From positions 1-40,553 of the IMG/VR virus record IMGVR_UViG_3300032236_000604: a DNA stretch of 40,553 nt; one strand, written 5' to 3'. Below the pieces are notes generated by a model. That model worked only from the letters and a program-made list of their open reading frames with translations. It had not been told where the DNA came from and did not search any database. The stretch is from a virus. Below, one piece after another: positions 5,791 to 16,500 of this stretch. The position numbers were made by a program, and so were the translations under genes. Numbering within the stretch: the first letter of the stretch is position 1; the number at the start of each line of letters is the position of its first letter.

Positions 5791-6219
5791 ATGGAAATTG
5801 AGGCTAGTGAAGTTGCCACCGAAGAAGGTGCGCCAACCTTGGAGCAGTTGACCAAGGTGTATATCAAGATCCGCGACAGTCGTAGAACACTTGAGCAGGC
5901 GTTCAAGCTAGAAGACGAGCAGTTGCAGGAGCAAATACGAGCGATTGAAGAACAGATGCTCGACATCTGCAAAAAGTTCAACGCAAGTAGCATCAAGACA
6001 GAAGCAGGTACAGTCATTCGGTCAGTCAAATCGCGGTACTGGACGAACGACTGGGATTCAATGTACCAATTCATTCGTGAAAACAGTGCATTTGGCTTGC
6101 TAGAGAGGCGGCTGCATCAGACACACATGAAGCAGTTCCTTGAAGAGAATCCAAACCTTAGCCCCATTGGACTCAATGTGGATAAGGAATATACCGTGGT
6201 TGTGAGGAGGTCAAAATGA
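5791..6219 (+). CDS. Conserved coiled-coil phage protein of the replication region
   Basis: A 142-residue protein. Residues 15-65 form a long charged helix suited to a coiled coil (SRRTLEQAFKLEDEQLQEQI and following). The second half has T-E-A-G-T-V-I-R-S-V-K-S-R-Y-W-T-N-D-W, R-R-L-H-Q-T-H-M-K and a C-terminal beta strand with basic residues. I recall the same T-x-x-G-T-x-x-R-x-x-x-x-R-Y-W-T-x-D-W pattern in unannotated proteins near phage replication genes. A coiled coil next to helicase and recombination genes is reminiscent of Gam-type nuclease inhibitors, but I see no specific Gam motif and do not assign that. It is the first gene after the strong promoter. Confidence 0.7.
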   Translation: MEIEASEVATEEGAPTLEQLTKVYIKIRDSRRTLEQAFKLEDEQLQEQIRAIEEQMLDICKKFNASSIKTEAGTVIRSVKSRYWTNDWDSMYQFIRENSAFGLLERRLHQTHMKQFLEENPNLSPIGLNVDKEYTVVVRRSK

Positions 6220-6272
6220 ACGTGGTTTCATTAGATTGGACTCATGCCGGTTTTATTTGGAAGTTTGTTTAG
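6216..6272 (+). CDS. Possible 18-residue leader peptide
   Basis: An 18-codon frame (MNVVSLDWTHAGFIWKFV, TAG at 6270-6272) starts inside the stop codon of the previous gene and has an excellent AGGAGG at 6205-6210. It is too short for codon statistics. It may be a coupling peptide that keeps ribosomes on the message before the next gene at 6296, or a chance frame. Confidence 0.3.
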   Translation: MNVVSLDWTHAGFIWKFV

Positions 6273-6295
6273 TATTTTTGAAGAAGGTTAGAAAA

Positions 6296-7153
6296 ATGTC
6301 TAGTTTGCAATTGATGGATCAAGCCCTGCCCGACTTCCTCCAGAATTCGGGGGTCAGCGAACTCACCAAGACCCTTGCCGGTCGTTCGGGTGTTAAGCGT
6401 ATCGTGCCCAAGAACGGGATCTTCCGCTTGGTAGTCGGCGGTGAGGAGATGGGTAAGGTAAAGGGTGACCTTAACGTGGTCATCGTGAACGCCGCACCGA
6501 AGGTAGGGCGCATCTTCTACGCCAAGTCATGGAGCCCCGATGCCGAGCCAACCGCGCCCGACTGCTTCTCGAACGACGGTAAAACACCTGATGCTAAGGC
6601 GGCTAATCCACAAGCATCAAGCTGTGACGATTGCCCCAACAACATCAAAGGTTCGGGTCAGGGTAACTCCAAGGCTTGCCGATACTCACGTAGGTTGGCG
6701 GTGTTGCTGGAACAGGATTTTGGAACTAATCTTGAGGGTGAGGTGTACCAACTGAACCTAGCTTCCAAGTCGTTGTTTGGTGATGGTGGTGATGGAACGT
6801 ACACCTTTGAGAACTACACCAAGTACCTTAGCAGCAACGGTAAGAGCATTGATTTTGTTGTGAGCCAAGTGTCTTTCAACGAGAACAATGACAACCAGTC
6901 GGTGCTGTTTAGTCCCGCTCGGTATATCAACCGCCCTGAATACGACGTTGTTCAGAAGGTTGCCGGTACTGACAAGACGAAGGCGCTTGTTGTGATGACC
7001 CCCTCCCAAGCCGACGGCGTTACTAAGCAACCCGTCACACTAGCTGCACCTGTCGATGAGCCGGTCAAGCGAGCTTCTAAGAAGACTGAGGAACCCCCAG
7101 TTGAGAAAAAGAAGTTAGCCGACGTCATCAGCGCGTGGAGCGATGAGGACTGA
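6296..7153 (+). CDS. Conserved replication-region protein with a Cys4 site, possible ssDNA-binding protein
   Basis: A 285-residue protein. ATG at 6296 follows GAAGAAGG at about 6280-6287; an earlier in-frame ATG at 6236 overlaps the small frame and lacks support. Four cysteines, C90, C110, C113 and C128, suggest one zinc site inside a beta-rich core (FRLVVGGEEMG, LNVVIVNAAP, GRIFYAKSW). The C terminus is charged and low in complexity with a final acidic tail, ISAWSDED. An acidic C-terminal tail after a flexible linker is a hallmark of single-stranded DNA-binding proteins, and the gene sits between helicase and primase genes. I therefore propose an SSB-like role, though I see no classical OB-fold signature. 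Confidence 0.65.
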   Translation: MSSLQLMDQALPDFLQNSGVSELTKTLAGRSGVKRIVPKNGIFRLVVGGEEMGKVKGDLNVVIVNAAPKVGRIFYAKSWSPDAEPTAPDCFSNDGKTPDAKAANPQASSCDDCPNNIKGSGQGNSKACRYSRRLAVLLEQDFGTNLEGEVYQLNLASKSLFGDGGDGTYTFENYTKYLSSNGKSIDFVVSQVSFNENNDNQSVLFSPARYINRPEYDVVQKVAGTDKTKALVVMTPSQADGVTKQPVTLAAPVDEPVKRASKKTEEPPVEKKKLADVISAWSDED

Positions 7154-7155
7154 GT

Positions 7156-7392
7156 ATGAGTTACGGATACAGCCAACGATTAGCCGATGCTTGTAGCAAG
7201 GCGCAGTCCGATTCGGTTGGCATGATGCTTGGGCGGTTGTGCATCGAGCGTAGTATTCCTGTTAATGACGTAGCTGAAAGGTTTGGTGTATCCCGCACCA
7301 CAGTTTACAACTGGTTCTGGGGTGTGCATCAGCCTAAGTCTTCGTTAAAGCAGCGAATACTTCCGTTCATCGAGCAGCTAACTAAGCAGTAA
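7156..7392 (+). CDS. Small helix-turn-helix protein
   Basis: A 78-residue protein with one clear helix-turn-helix around residues 34-60: V-N-D-V-A-E-R-F-G-V-S-R-T-T-V-Y-N-W-F. The pattern (V-A-x-x-F-G-V-S, then T-V-Y-N-W) fits a homeodomain-like or Cro/C1-like DNA-binding domain. It could regulate the early operon or help load replication proteins at an origin. It starts two bases after the preceding stop and is followed directly by a terminator-like hairpin, making it the last gene of the transcript from the promoter at 5726. Confidence 0.75.
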   Translation: MSYGYSQRLADACSKAQSDSVGMMLGRLCIERSIPVNDVAERFGVSRTTVYNWFWGVHQPKSSLKQRILPFIEQLTKQ

Positions 7393-7400
7393 TCCGGGCG

Positions 7401-7434
7401 GCGGGGCTTCGGCCCCGCTTCTGTTCTCTTTTTC
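7401..7434 (+). terminator. Rho-independent terminator
   Basis: Stem GCGGGGC (7401-7407) and GCCCCGC (7412-7418) closes a TTCG tetraloop, an exceptionally stable hairpin. It is followed by a pyrimidine run rich in T ending CTTTTT. It stands between the helix-turn-helix gene and the primase gene, only about 10 bases before the primase ATG. Confidence 0.8.
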
Positions 7435-7444
7435 CCCTAGAGAT

Positions 7445-10282
7445 ATGACGAGTTTTGACTTACTCGATGCCGTACTGCCCCCTGAAGGTAGGTACTGCGC
7501 TTGGGGAAACGGACGCTACATCAGTCAGAAGTTCTTTACGTCTCGCACAGAGTTTGACGAGAACATCAAGTGGCTAGTTGACAACAACTTTGATGCCTAT
7601 TTTGGCTGCGCCAAGTATGGCGAGGCCGAGAACCGCAAGCAGTCCAACGCGCTGTTTTTTAAAGCGTTGTGGATGGACATTGATTGTGGAGAAGAAAAGG
7701 CCAAGCCAGACAAGGATGGCAAGATCAAGGGATACGTTGACCAGCCGACTGGGTTCAAAGCAGTCAAGGCATTTATTAAGAAGCACTCCTTGCCCCGACC
7801 AATCGTGGTCAATTCTGGGTATGGACTGCATTTTTACTGGCCCTTGGATAAAGTTGTGCGGCGTAACGAGTGGGAGGCTGTAGCCCATAGGCTACGTGAC
7901 CTTGCGCTGGAAGACAGTCTGATTGTAGATACTTCAGTATTTGAAGCATCACGTGTGCTCCGCATCCCCGGAACGTATAACTTTAAAAACAGCCAACGAG
8001 CGCCCGTCGAGGTGCTAATCGAGGAGCATGATGTAACACCATACGATACATGGAAAACCCTAATCAATGCACCGGAACCCGCTGAGGAACGTGCATACAT
8101 ACCCCGCAGACTCAGCCCCCTGATGGAGTCAATGATGGAGAACCGTGTTAAGCGGTTCAAGACCATCATGATCAAGTCGGCGAGCGGAGAGGGCTGTAAC
8201 CAGCTCATTTACTGCTACGAGAACCAAGACAGTATCGGCTACAACTTGTGGCGCTCGGCTCTGTCGGTTGCTACGCACTGTGTGGATCGGGAATCAGCCA
8301 TCCACAAGATGTCTTCTAATCACCCTAGTTACAATCCGGGGGAGACAGAGGAGAAAGCATCAGACATAGGTGGGCCGCACCACTGCACTACGTTTGAGAA
8401 TGAGAACCCCGGTGGTTGTGACGGTTGCCAGCATAGGGGCAAGTTCAAATCTCCCATCATGCTTGGAGCTGAAGTAGCCAAAGCCGAGGACTTTGACGAT
8501 GGGGATGGCTCGAAAGAGGCTGAAGAGATTGTCGGTATCTACCCGCAAAATCTGCCAGAACCGTACTTCCGAGCCAAGACCGGTGCGCTCTACTACAACG
8601 TCCCCTCTGACGATGAGGAAGGACCGAGGTTGGTTTACGAGAACTTCCTCTACGTAGTAAAGCGCATGGTTGATCCCAATTTGGGAGAAGTAGCACTAAT
8701 CCGATTGCACCTACCACGTGATGGAGTTAAGGAGTTTCCCATTCCTTTAGCAGCCATAGTAGTAAAGGAACGACTGCGGGAAGAGCTAGCCAAACAAGGG
8801 GTAGCGGCGGGTGATGCACAGATGAAAGCACTGATGGCGTACTTGATTACGTACGTCAAAAACCTACAAGTAACTGATAAGGCTGAAACAATGAGAACAC
8901 AGTTTGGTTGGACCGAAAACGACTCCAAGATCATTATTGGTGACCGTGAAATCACCGTGGAAGGTACGTTCTACAGCCCCCCTTCAACCATCACTAAAGA
9001 TGTTTGCGACATGATGGTGCCGACTGGGTCGTTGGAGAAGTGGAAAGAAGCCTTCAACATGTACAGCAGACCGGGGCTTGAGGCACAAGCGTTCGGTGCG
9101 TTGACTGCGTTTGGGTCACCACTGCTCAAGTTCACGGGGATGAGTGGGGCGATCATTAACTTGATCCACCCTGTGTCCGGTACGGGGAAGACCACCGTAC
9201 TCTACGTATGCAACAGCGTAATCGGGCACCCCAAGAACCTGACTAGTATCTTCAAGGATACGTTTAACGCCAAGATCCACCGGCTCGGCGTGCTCAATAA
9301 CTTCGCCAACACCCTTGACGAGATTACAAATACGTCGCCGATGGAGTTCTCCGATCTGGCTTACAGCATCAGCCAAGGTCGCGGCAAGAACAAAATGAAG
9401 TCCCAAGTCAACGAGCAGCGAGTCAACTTGACCAGTTGGCAGGGCATCACTCTGTGTTCGTCAAACGCTAGCTTCTACGAGAAGTTGGGGATTGCTAAGG
9501 ATTCTCCCGACGGCGAGTCGATGCGCTTACTTGAGTACCACATTAAACCCAGTAGCATCATCAGTACCAGTGAAGGTAAGGAGATGTTCGATCACCAACT
9601 GTTCGAGAACTACGGGCACGCTGGTGATGTTTACGCTACTTGGTTGGTCAAGAACCGAGACGAAGCCATCCGTACCCTACGTGAAATCCAAGCTCGGATC
9701 GATAAGGACGTGCAGTTCACCAGCCGTGAACGCTTCTGGTCAGCTACAGCAGCGGCTAACATCACCGGCGGTCTGATCTCCAAGGCGCTCGGCTTGCACG
9801 ACTACGATATGAAGGCCGTGTACAAGTGGATGATTGAGATGCTCAAGGTCATGCGGGAGAACGTTGCGATTCCAGCACCAGACATGTCCAACGTACTCGG
9901 CGAGTTTATTAACGCTCACATCAACAACGTGGTTGTGGTCAACGGGAACATTGATTCACGTACCAGTATGGAAGCAGCGCCAATCCTTGAACCTAAGGGG
10001 GAGCTACATATCCGCTACGAGCCAGACACGAAGATGATGTATGTAAGCGTGCAGTCGTTCCGTAAGTATTGCGCCGAGCGGCAGGTCAACTACCGCAATT
10101 TTGTAGAGCAACTTACGGGCAAAGGCATCCTGACGGTTATCGCCAACAAGCGTCTATCAAAGGGGATGCGAGTCGTAGCCCCAGCGGTTCGGGCGATTGA
10201 GCTGGACACGACTAAGGATGAATTCCTCCACATGGATGAGTTTGTGAAGGCTGGCGATGGAGATAGAAACCGTTCAGTATAG
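7445..10282 (+). CDS. Primase-helicase fusion (AEP primase plus AAA+/SF3-type ATPase)
   Basis: A 945-residue replication protein. The N-terminal 200 residues carry archaeo-eukaryotic primase motifs: D78-x-D80 in LWMDIDCG (metal ligands), S124-G-Y-G-L-H129 (the S-x-H motif) and a third acidic site near D162, followed by R170-V-L-R-I-P-G-T, typical of phage and plasmid PrimPol-type enzymes. A zinc-binding segment follows, with C314, C325, C328 and flanking His (NPGGCDGCQHRG). The C-terminal half is an ATPase with Walker A VSGTGKTT near residue 576 and Walker B T-L-D-E at about 622-625, in the manner of DUF927/SF3-like helicases. It should make primers and unwind the fork, the core of phage replication. 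No family-A or B polymerase is visible, so the polymerase may come from the host or lie elsewhere. The start has only a weak Shine-Dalgarno and directly follows a terminator. Confidence 0.9.
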   Translation: MTSFDLLDAVLPPEGRYCAWGNGRYISQKFFTSRTEFDENIKWLVDNNFDAYFGCAKYGEAENRKQSNALFFKALWMDIDCGEEKAKPDKDGKIKGYVDQPTGFKAVKAFIKKHSLPRPIVVNSGYGLHFYWPLDKVVRRNEWEAVAHRLRDLALEDSLIVDTSVFEASRVLRIPGTYNFKNSQRAPVEVLIEEHDVTPYDTWKTLINAPEPAEERAYIPRRLSPLMESMMENRVKRFKTIMIKSASGEGCNQLIYCYENQDSIGYNLWRSALSVATHCVDRESAIHKMSSNHPSYNPGETEEKASDIGGPHHCTTFENENPGGCDGCQHRGKFKSPIMLGAEVAKAEDFDDGDGSKEAEEIVGIYPQNLPEPYFRAKTGALYYNVPSDDEEGPRLVYENFLYVVKRMVDPNLGEVALIRLHLPRDGVKEFPIPLAAIVVKERLREELAKQGVAAGDAQMKALMAYLITYVKNLQVTDKAETMRTQFGWTENDSKIIIGDREITVEGTFYSPPSTITKDVCDMMVPTGSLEKWKEAFNMYSRPGLEAQAFGALTAFGSPLLKFTGMSGAIINLIHPVSGTGKTTVLYVCNSVIGHPKNLTSIFKDTFNAKIHRLGVLNNFANTLDEITNTSPMEFSDLAYSISQGRGKNKMKSQVNEQRVNLTSWQGITLCSSNASFYEKLGIAKDSPDGESMRLLEYHIKPSSIISTSEGKEMFDHQLFENYGHAGDVYATWLVKNRDEAIRTLREIQARIDKDVQFTSRERFWSATAAANITGGLISKALGLHDYDMKAVYKWMIEMLKVMRENVAIPAPDMSNVLGEFINAHINNVVVVNGNIDSRTSMEAAPILEPKGELHIRYEPDTKMMYVSVQSFRKYCAERQVNYRNFVEQLTGKGILTVIANKRLSKGMRVVAPAVRAIELDTTKDEFLHMDEFVKAGDGDRNRSV

Positions 10283-10451
10283 GATCGACTGGACCAAGTT
10301 TCGGTTTGGAACATCCTTCTTCGTACCCTGCATCAACCATTACGCTGCCCGTAATACCATCGAAGCGTTTTTTAGGCGCTACAAAATAAAGGTGGTGACC
10401 AAGTTGGTCATCAACGAAGGTGTAAAAGGTCTGCGAGTCTGGCGCGTGTAG
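10257..10451 (+). CDS. Small basic protein after the primase
   Basis: A 64-residue protein that overlaps the end of the primase gene by 26 bases. AAGG at about 10246-10249 precedes the ATG. It has W-T-K-F-R-F-G-T-S-F-F-V-P near the start, a helix, and an ending GVKGLRVWRV. The layout G-x-S-F-F-V-P, helix, then G-x-R-V-W-R is one I recall in short unnamed proteins of proteobacterial phages, with a probable small alpha/beta fold. Strongly basic, so nucleic acid contact is plausible. Last gene of the rightward arm. Confidence 0.65.
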   Translation: MEIETVQYRIDWTKFRFGTSFFVPCINHYAARNTIEAFFRRYKIKVVTKLVINEGVKGLRVWRV

Positions 10452-10460
10452 TGCTAGAAT
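10452..10460 (+). promoter_or_regulatory. Possible extended -10 promoter
   Basis: TGCTAGAAT at 10452-10460 fits the extended -10 pattern TGnTATAAT with one mismatch. No good -35 box is seen upstream. If active it would give an RNA of about 70 bases ending at the terminator at 10511-10536. Confidence 0.35.
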
Positions 10461-10510
10461 AGGTTTTTCGGTGCTTGTTCGCTCTCCTCGGTGGGGTGTG
10501 CCACCTTCAA

Positions 10511-10536
10511 CTCCCGGCTAGACCGGGAGTTTTTTT
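10511..10536 (+). terminator. Rho-independent terminator ending the rightward arm
   Basis: CTCCCGG (10511-10517) pairs with CCGGGAG (10523-10529) around CTAGA, followed by seven T (10530-10536). The T run serves the rightward transcript. On the other strand the hairpin is preceded by A and not followed by T, so it stops leftward transcripts less well. It overlaps the stop codon of the convergent leftward gene by two bases. Confidence 0.88.
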
Positions 10537-13500
10537 ATTCCCCACGCTTAAGCGTCTTCTCTAAGCTATCAACCGAGTCACGCATAACCCTAGCGTTCTT
10601 CTCAGTAAGCGCAACACCGGCACGCTCAGACCCCCGCAGCTCAGCCCGTTTAAGGATTGAGTTGTAAATGTCCTCTGAATCAATAGCGTTCTCGGGATTC
10701 TTGCTGTTGAACTTGGGAAGTTCGTTGGCGATTATTGCGTCAAACCGGTCGTAGTTGTCGGTCTTTTCCGCGTTTCTGTGCTCAATGTTCAAGCGCTTGA
10801 GCAAGGTAGCACGCTCATTCATGACTCGCTGCTCTACACCACTTAACTTAAATGCACTTGCTTGTGCAGCAGCAACACGGTCGGGACGGAATCCAATCGC
10901 CTGACCAAACAGCTCGCCCTTAGTCAACGCTTCTTTGGGGATAAGTTCAGACCCACGCGAGCTTTCTACGCCTTCAGTAGCATATTTATGGGCAATTACA
11001 ATATTGCGTATAACTGATGGGCTAGCTTTTTCGATTGCTTTTTGATAGTCACCCAAGGCGTACGCCTCATACGCATCAATCATTGAAAGCCCTAAGCTAG
11101 CCGTTGGGCCACCGAAGTTATCAATCACAAAAGCAGTGAAGCTCTCCCTAGGTGTTTTCATGTCTTTGGATTCACGACCCCACAAATCATGTAAGCCAAC
11201 ACGCGAAGCGACATCCCAACCAGTAGCGGCATTAATCGGCCCTCGGGCAATAATGTCGGCTAAGGTGACGTTACCAAAAGATATATGCCCAAAGTTTTCT
11301 GGTAAGAACACAGTGTGAAACCATGTTCCGGGTTCTTTTTTCTTTAGATCGTCAGGTAGGTCATCATCGTCACCAAACTGCTTCCACGCCCAACCGAGCA
11401 GCCCCATGATGGGGCTAAAGAAGAGCATGTTGGACGTACCTGCCAGCATCAACGATGAAAACATAAGTCCAAAGAACTTGGTCGCGGCTTCCTTTTTACC
11501 TTCCGCATTTAAGAAAGGCATCATTTGCTTTAGGCTAGTAAGCGCGAGCAGGGTCATTTGCAGTGGGTACATCTTGAACTGGAAGGCAATTTTCCCCAGC
11601 CCTTTCTGCATCCAACGCGGTCGGTTCTCAATGTTGTAGTCACCAAGCGATTCATTTACGTCCGAGACTGCTTGATCAATTGCTTCATCGTTAGTAAGCC
11701 CACGCTGTTTACCCAGTCGGTAAGAGGCAAGATACAGAGCCTCCCGCGTCAACCGTTCCGTGTGGTGCATCAACCCGCCGACTAGCAAGTTAGCAGCCGC
11801 TTTACCTTTACCGACTACGCCTTCCAAGTTGGCATTAGGTGTACGGGCATAGCCCCAGACTAAAGAGGAGTACGTGGAATCCTGCACCCCACGTTCAGTC
11901 ATCTGACGAACTGCTTCCCTTTCGTCGGTTGGGAGTTTTTCGTTATTTGCTAGGCTTGGTGCAGCGTAGGAAAGAGTACCGTCAAGATTGCGTCGGGTAA
12001 TCCCGTACTGGTTGATGAACGTCATCATACGACCAATTTCTACAGCCGCCCCAGTAACGTTCCCGTGGTTGGCACCGAGTACAGGAATGCCAGAAATCAA
12101 AGGGCTGAACGGTTGTATCAATGCCGACGATGCACTAGACAGATACCAGAGGTACGAGAGTTTGTTAGCTGCACCAGCTATGGCATCAGCAATTCCAGCT
12201 TCACGTCCGGACAACGCTGACTCAACCCTACGCTGGGCTTCACGCACAATAGGAGTTAGCTCTGGGCGGTCTGACAGTAACGACCTAGCCGCAGTCAGAT
12301 TGTTGCGTAGGATCGGAGCGTATTTAAGGCGAGACAGTTGAGTCGCCATCTTCGATGCAGTGGTAGCCGTGTTCCTGACTAAGTCGGTACTGAAACCAGC
12401 AATCCCTTTACGATGCACAAACATCTTGCGGAATGTTTGCTCGGGCATCGTCTGCAAATAGATCTGATATACAGCGTCCTTCAGCCCTTCTTTAACGTCG
12501 GGCTCGGTCAAATCCTGCTTGTCGATGGCTTCAAAAAGTTCTTTGAGCAAGTTACTAGCGTCACGCGAAGCAGTACGTAACGAATTTATGTCATCCCCAA
12601 CACTGACTTCACGGTTTGCGTTTACTGCGCGTAACTGCTTGGCAAACTTATTGCGGTCCCGGCGGGACTCAAACATGAAGAACTGCCGACTGGGTCCAGA
12701 ACCAGTACCTACCCAGAAGTTTCCGCGACGAACCAACGGGAAAAAGGGTCTAATCGATTCTTGGCCTTCGTAAGCGAGCCGAATCATAGCCATCAATTTA
12801 GCTTTCGCTTCGTCGCTTATACCTTCTAAGTTACTGACTTGATCATCAAGCAGCAGACGGTACAGGTCATGCACCCGTTCGTAATACTCCCGCGTCAGTT
12901 TATATATTTCTTTGCCAGCAGGAGTCAGCGCTTTATAGGCGGCATCAAGTGTAGGCGAGCGCTCTTTCGCTGCAACAAGCGACGGATCAATACGAGCAAG
13001 TGTGGTCTCTAAAACTAAGTTCTCAATTTTACTTCTTTGGTCTGGCTCAGCGTTAAAAGTTCTTTGTTGCGCACTAATTATCTGCTCAGCACCCTCCAAG
13101 AACTCAGTAGCCATCCCCGTCATGTTCTGGAGATTCTTGTGCATATCGTTGAGCATGGGTACTTCTTTACCCATCCACTTAGCCAAGAAGTCAAACGTAG
13201 GCAGGCGAACCATCACCTCGCGCTGAGCGTTCTTTGCTCCCTCCCACATAGCTGGGAAGATCTCAAGTATCTGCTTGGGATCACGAGCAAGCTGCATCAG
13301 CTTTACCCCACGAGCTTCTTCTCCAGCACGCGATTGGGCTACTGTAATTTGCGCTTTCTTAACCGCGTCATCGATCTCTTCAGCACTTCGTTTGGCTTGG
13401 GCGGATACTTGCGTACTTGTATCTTCCAGCGGGGTAGCTTCCTCTGGTGCTTCCATGAGGTTATGGACTGCGAGGATGAGGTCGGACAGAGCGTTTACTT

Positions 13501-16500
13501 CGCTCTCTTTGATCCCAAAGAAGCTGCGGATATTCTGCACAAACGTAGGGAATAGGTACGTATCTTCATCGAACCCTTCGGTTCCCTTTAGGAACTCCTG
13601 CATCCGGTCGTCGGTCATGCCGTAAGCAACGAACTCCCGAGGATCGTCAAAAATTTCCCCGTAATTGGCAAGGGCAGATATCTCTCTGGGTAGCTCGCCG
13701 ACTTCCTCTAGTTCGTTGAACTTGTACCCAGCGAAGTTCATGATCTCAATCAAGCGCTCAAACGACTTGACTAGCTTAGATTCAAGATGGATACCCTTAT
13801 CAATATATTCCTTAGCTAGAGCAATCTTGTAGTTGGTAGCTCCGTGCAGTAGTTCATGCAGCACCGTGGTGTTGTTGGCGCCTTGAGATTCCCCAAACGA
13901 GGCACCGCGAACGTAAATAGAACGAACTTTTGTTTTGTAGTTCTCAATGTACAGCGCACGGGAACGCGCCCACTGCTCTGCGTTCTTGGGGCTTCTTAAT
14001 TGGTCAGGGATTGTGTCCCCTTCCTCAACCACAGTAAACCTTATGTTGCCAATCGAATTACGCAGTCGGTTAGCAATAGCTTTTTGAGCCGCAGTGCCGG
14101 TCCTAATAATATGGAAGAGCGCTTTCAACCCACTGGTAATACTGCGATAGGCTGGATCTACTGGCTCGGATATGGCTTTACCTGCTGCTGGCAGCGTTTC
14201 TTCCCGCAGGTTTACTCTGCTGACAAGCTCCATCCCCTTCTTAATGTCAGCCTTCTCCTGCTCAGTAATGCCGGGGCTATTGAGCAGGTCTTTAATCCGT
14301 TTATGAAGCGGTCGGCCACGAACGATTGGGTTGGCGTCGAGCTTGAGCAGTTCACGGATAGCGTCCTTTCTTTCTACCCGTTTATCTTCTTCAGCCTGAG
14401 CTACTTCTTCGTCAGTCTCAAACGCATCTTCATTTACAGGAGTAAGTGCGTTCTTTACCCGCTCAGTCAGCTTCTCAACCGAACGAACTATTTGAGCAAG
14501 CGTAGCCCGTTCAGGGGCGTTTTGTTTTTTCTTTTCCGCCTTCTCTTCTTCAGTCAGCGGCTTGCGCCCACGTTTGCCCTTAGGTTGTTGAGCCGCAGCT
14601 TTAGCCGCTTTCTGTTCTTCAGTCAGTGCTGGCCGACCCCGTTTCTTGGGAGCTTCGGCTGCGGCTGGAGCGGGAGGAATAGCTGTTTGGGTTTCGTTGT
14701 CCCAAGTGTATACACCGTCAGCAACGTGTTCGCCCGCAAATCTTTTATCGGCAATGTCACGAGCTTCTTCTTCCGTTTCAAAAACCCGTTCAACAGCGGG
14801 AATCCCACGGTCTAACCAATCAAGCCCAAAGCCACCATCCTTGTACTTAGTTATCCGCAGTGTTGGAGGGGTGGTCTTGGATTGTTTTTTAACTGCTTCG
14901 TCAAACGCTTTTAAAGCTACGTCGGTGTAATCTCTTTTGCCTTGCTCAGCAAGAGTATCTGCAAGGTTTTGACGGTATTCATCAATAGCTTCTTGTAACG
15001 ATTCATGAGCATTTCGTTGGTCAAAAGCCGTACTTACGTAATGGCTTGCCATATCGCGTGCGTCGGCTACACGTGCTTCTTCAGCGGCTTGCGCTGCTGC
15101 TTGTAATTTATCCGCGCCTTTTTGGAATAAAGCTTCAGCTCTTAAAATTAGATTTGGGTTTGTGATGCCCCTCTCCCGCATCGTGTCCCGAAGGTTTTCA
15201 AAATGCGTGTCGATTGAGTTTTGCAGCCCACCCCAAAACTCTTGCTGGTCTTCAGCGTCAACGAGCAAATCCTTTGCGAACTTGATGGGGTCAAACTTTT
15301 CTTTTACTGGAGCGGGCTTTGTTGCTTTTCCAGCAGGAGGCTGTCCAGCATCTTCTGAAGTAGGAACCACTCCGCTTGGCTCAGTTTCACTAGGTCCTCC
15401 GGGGGGGACTCCTGTATCGGAGACGCCAGCCACGCCAGCGCCTTCTCCACTTGGGGTAACGACAGTTCCTGTATCACGTTGTTCTCCTGCTCCAACTAAA
15501 GAATGCCCTTTATACCCAAGCGGCTCAAAAGAATATGCCAACAACTCTGCGTCAGATTTGTCTTTTGCAAACGCAGGTTTGAATTCTCTAGGGGCTTCAT
15601 CGGGGGCAATAATAAGTGCACCTCCGTCAGGAAGCCGTGCAATTCTTACCGGGAAAGTTCCGTTGTCTTCTGTATCAACTTGGTAATCTTCTGATGATTT
15701 AAATGGGCTACGTCTTTTTGGGGGTTTAGTTGCTGGTGTTTCAACTTTGGCAGCTTCTGCTTCAGCAAGCGCGTCGGCTTCGTCTTGCTCCTTTATCTGC
15801 GCTTCTGCCCGTTGGCGAGCTTCTAGTGGTGGCACACCAGCAGCAATGAATTCATCAGCAACATCAGCAACCCGCTTCTGAGCTTCAGAGACTGGACCCC
15901 GCTTGGCGACTTCTGCCTCCAGTAGGTTAACCAGCTCTTCGTTTCGCTCTTCTTCCGGTTTGTTTAGTTGGAACTCCAACGTAGCACGCACCGCAGCGTC
16001 GGGCCATGTGTCTACAGGAGGCAGTGCATTCTCAGGAGTTCTATCAACCGACTCGGCAATGCGACGAGCTTCCGACATTGGAATGCCCATCTTATTTATC
16101 CGCTTGGCCTCAGCTTCAATATCCCTTAGTGGCGGTGGCTCTGGTGCTTCTGGCGCACCCTCTTCCTTGAACACAGGCTCTTTACGTTCACCGAACAACT
16201 CTGCGCTTAGATCCCTTCCAATTGTAGGTTCGGTAGGGGCAGGAGGTGTGGGTGGTGCAATACCCGGTACTTGTCCAGCTTGGAGTTCTTTAGCTTCGCG
16301 CAGTGCAGACCTAACTTCTAGTGGCGCACTTCCTACTTCAGCAAGCCCTTCCAATAGAACATCTGCTGGGCTTGTAATTTTCCCTTTTGTGGCTACTTGA
16401 CCCGCAGCTTCACCACCAGCACCGCCAGCTATTTGTACGCCCAGCTCTTTAGCCCAAGCCGACACCGTCGCATTACGAGCAGCAGGGCCAGTAAGTTGCC

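Noticed and set aside
5791-6219. Gam-like host nuclease inhibitor.
   Set aside because: Only a general coiled coil and gene position agree; no specific Gam sequence features were recognised.
13037-14815. Long rightward open frames of 172 and 271 codons opposite the giant leftward gene.
   Set aside because: They lie wholly inside a well-supported long reading frame on the other strand, have no ribosome sites in an operon context, and encode low-complexity Ser/Phe/Arg-rich sequence typical of reverse-strand shadows.
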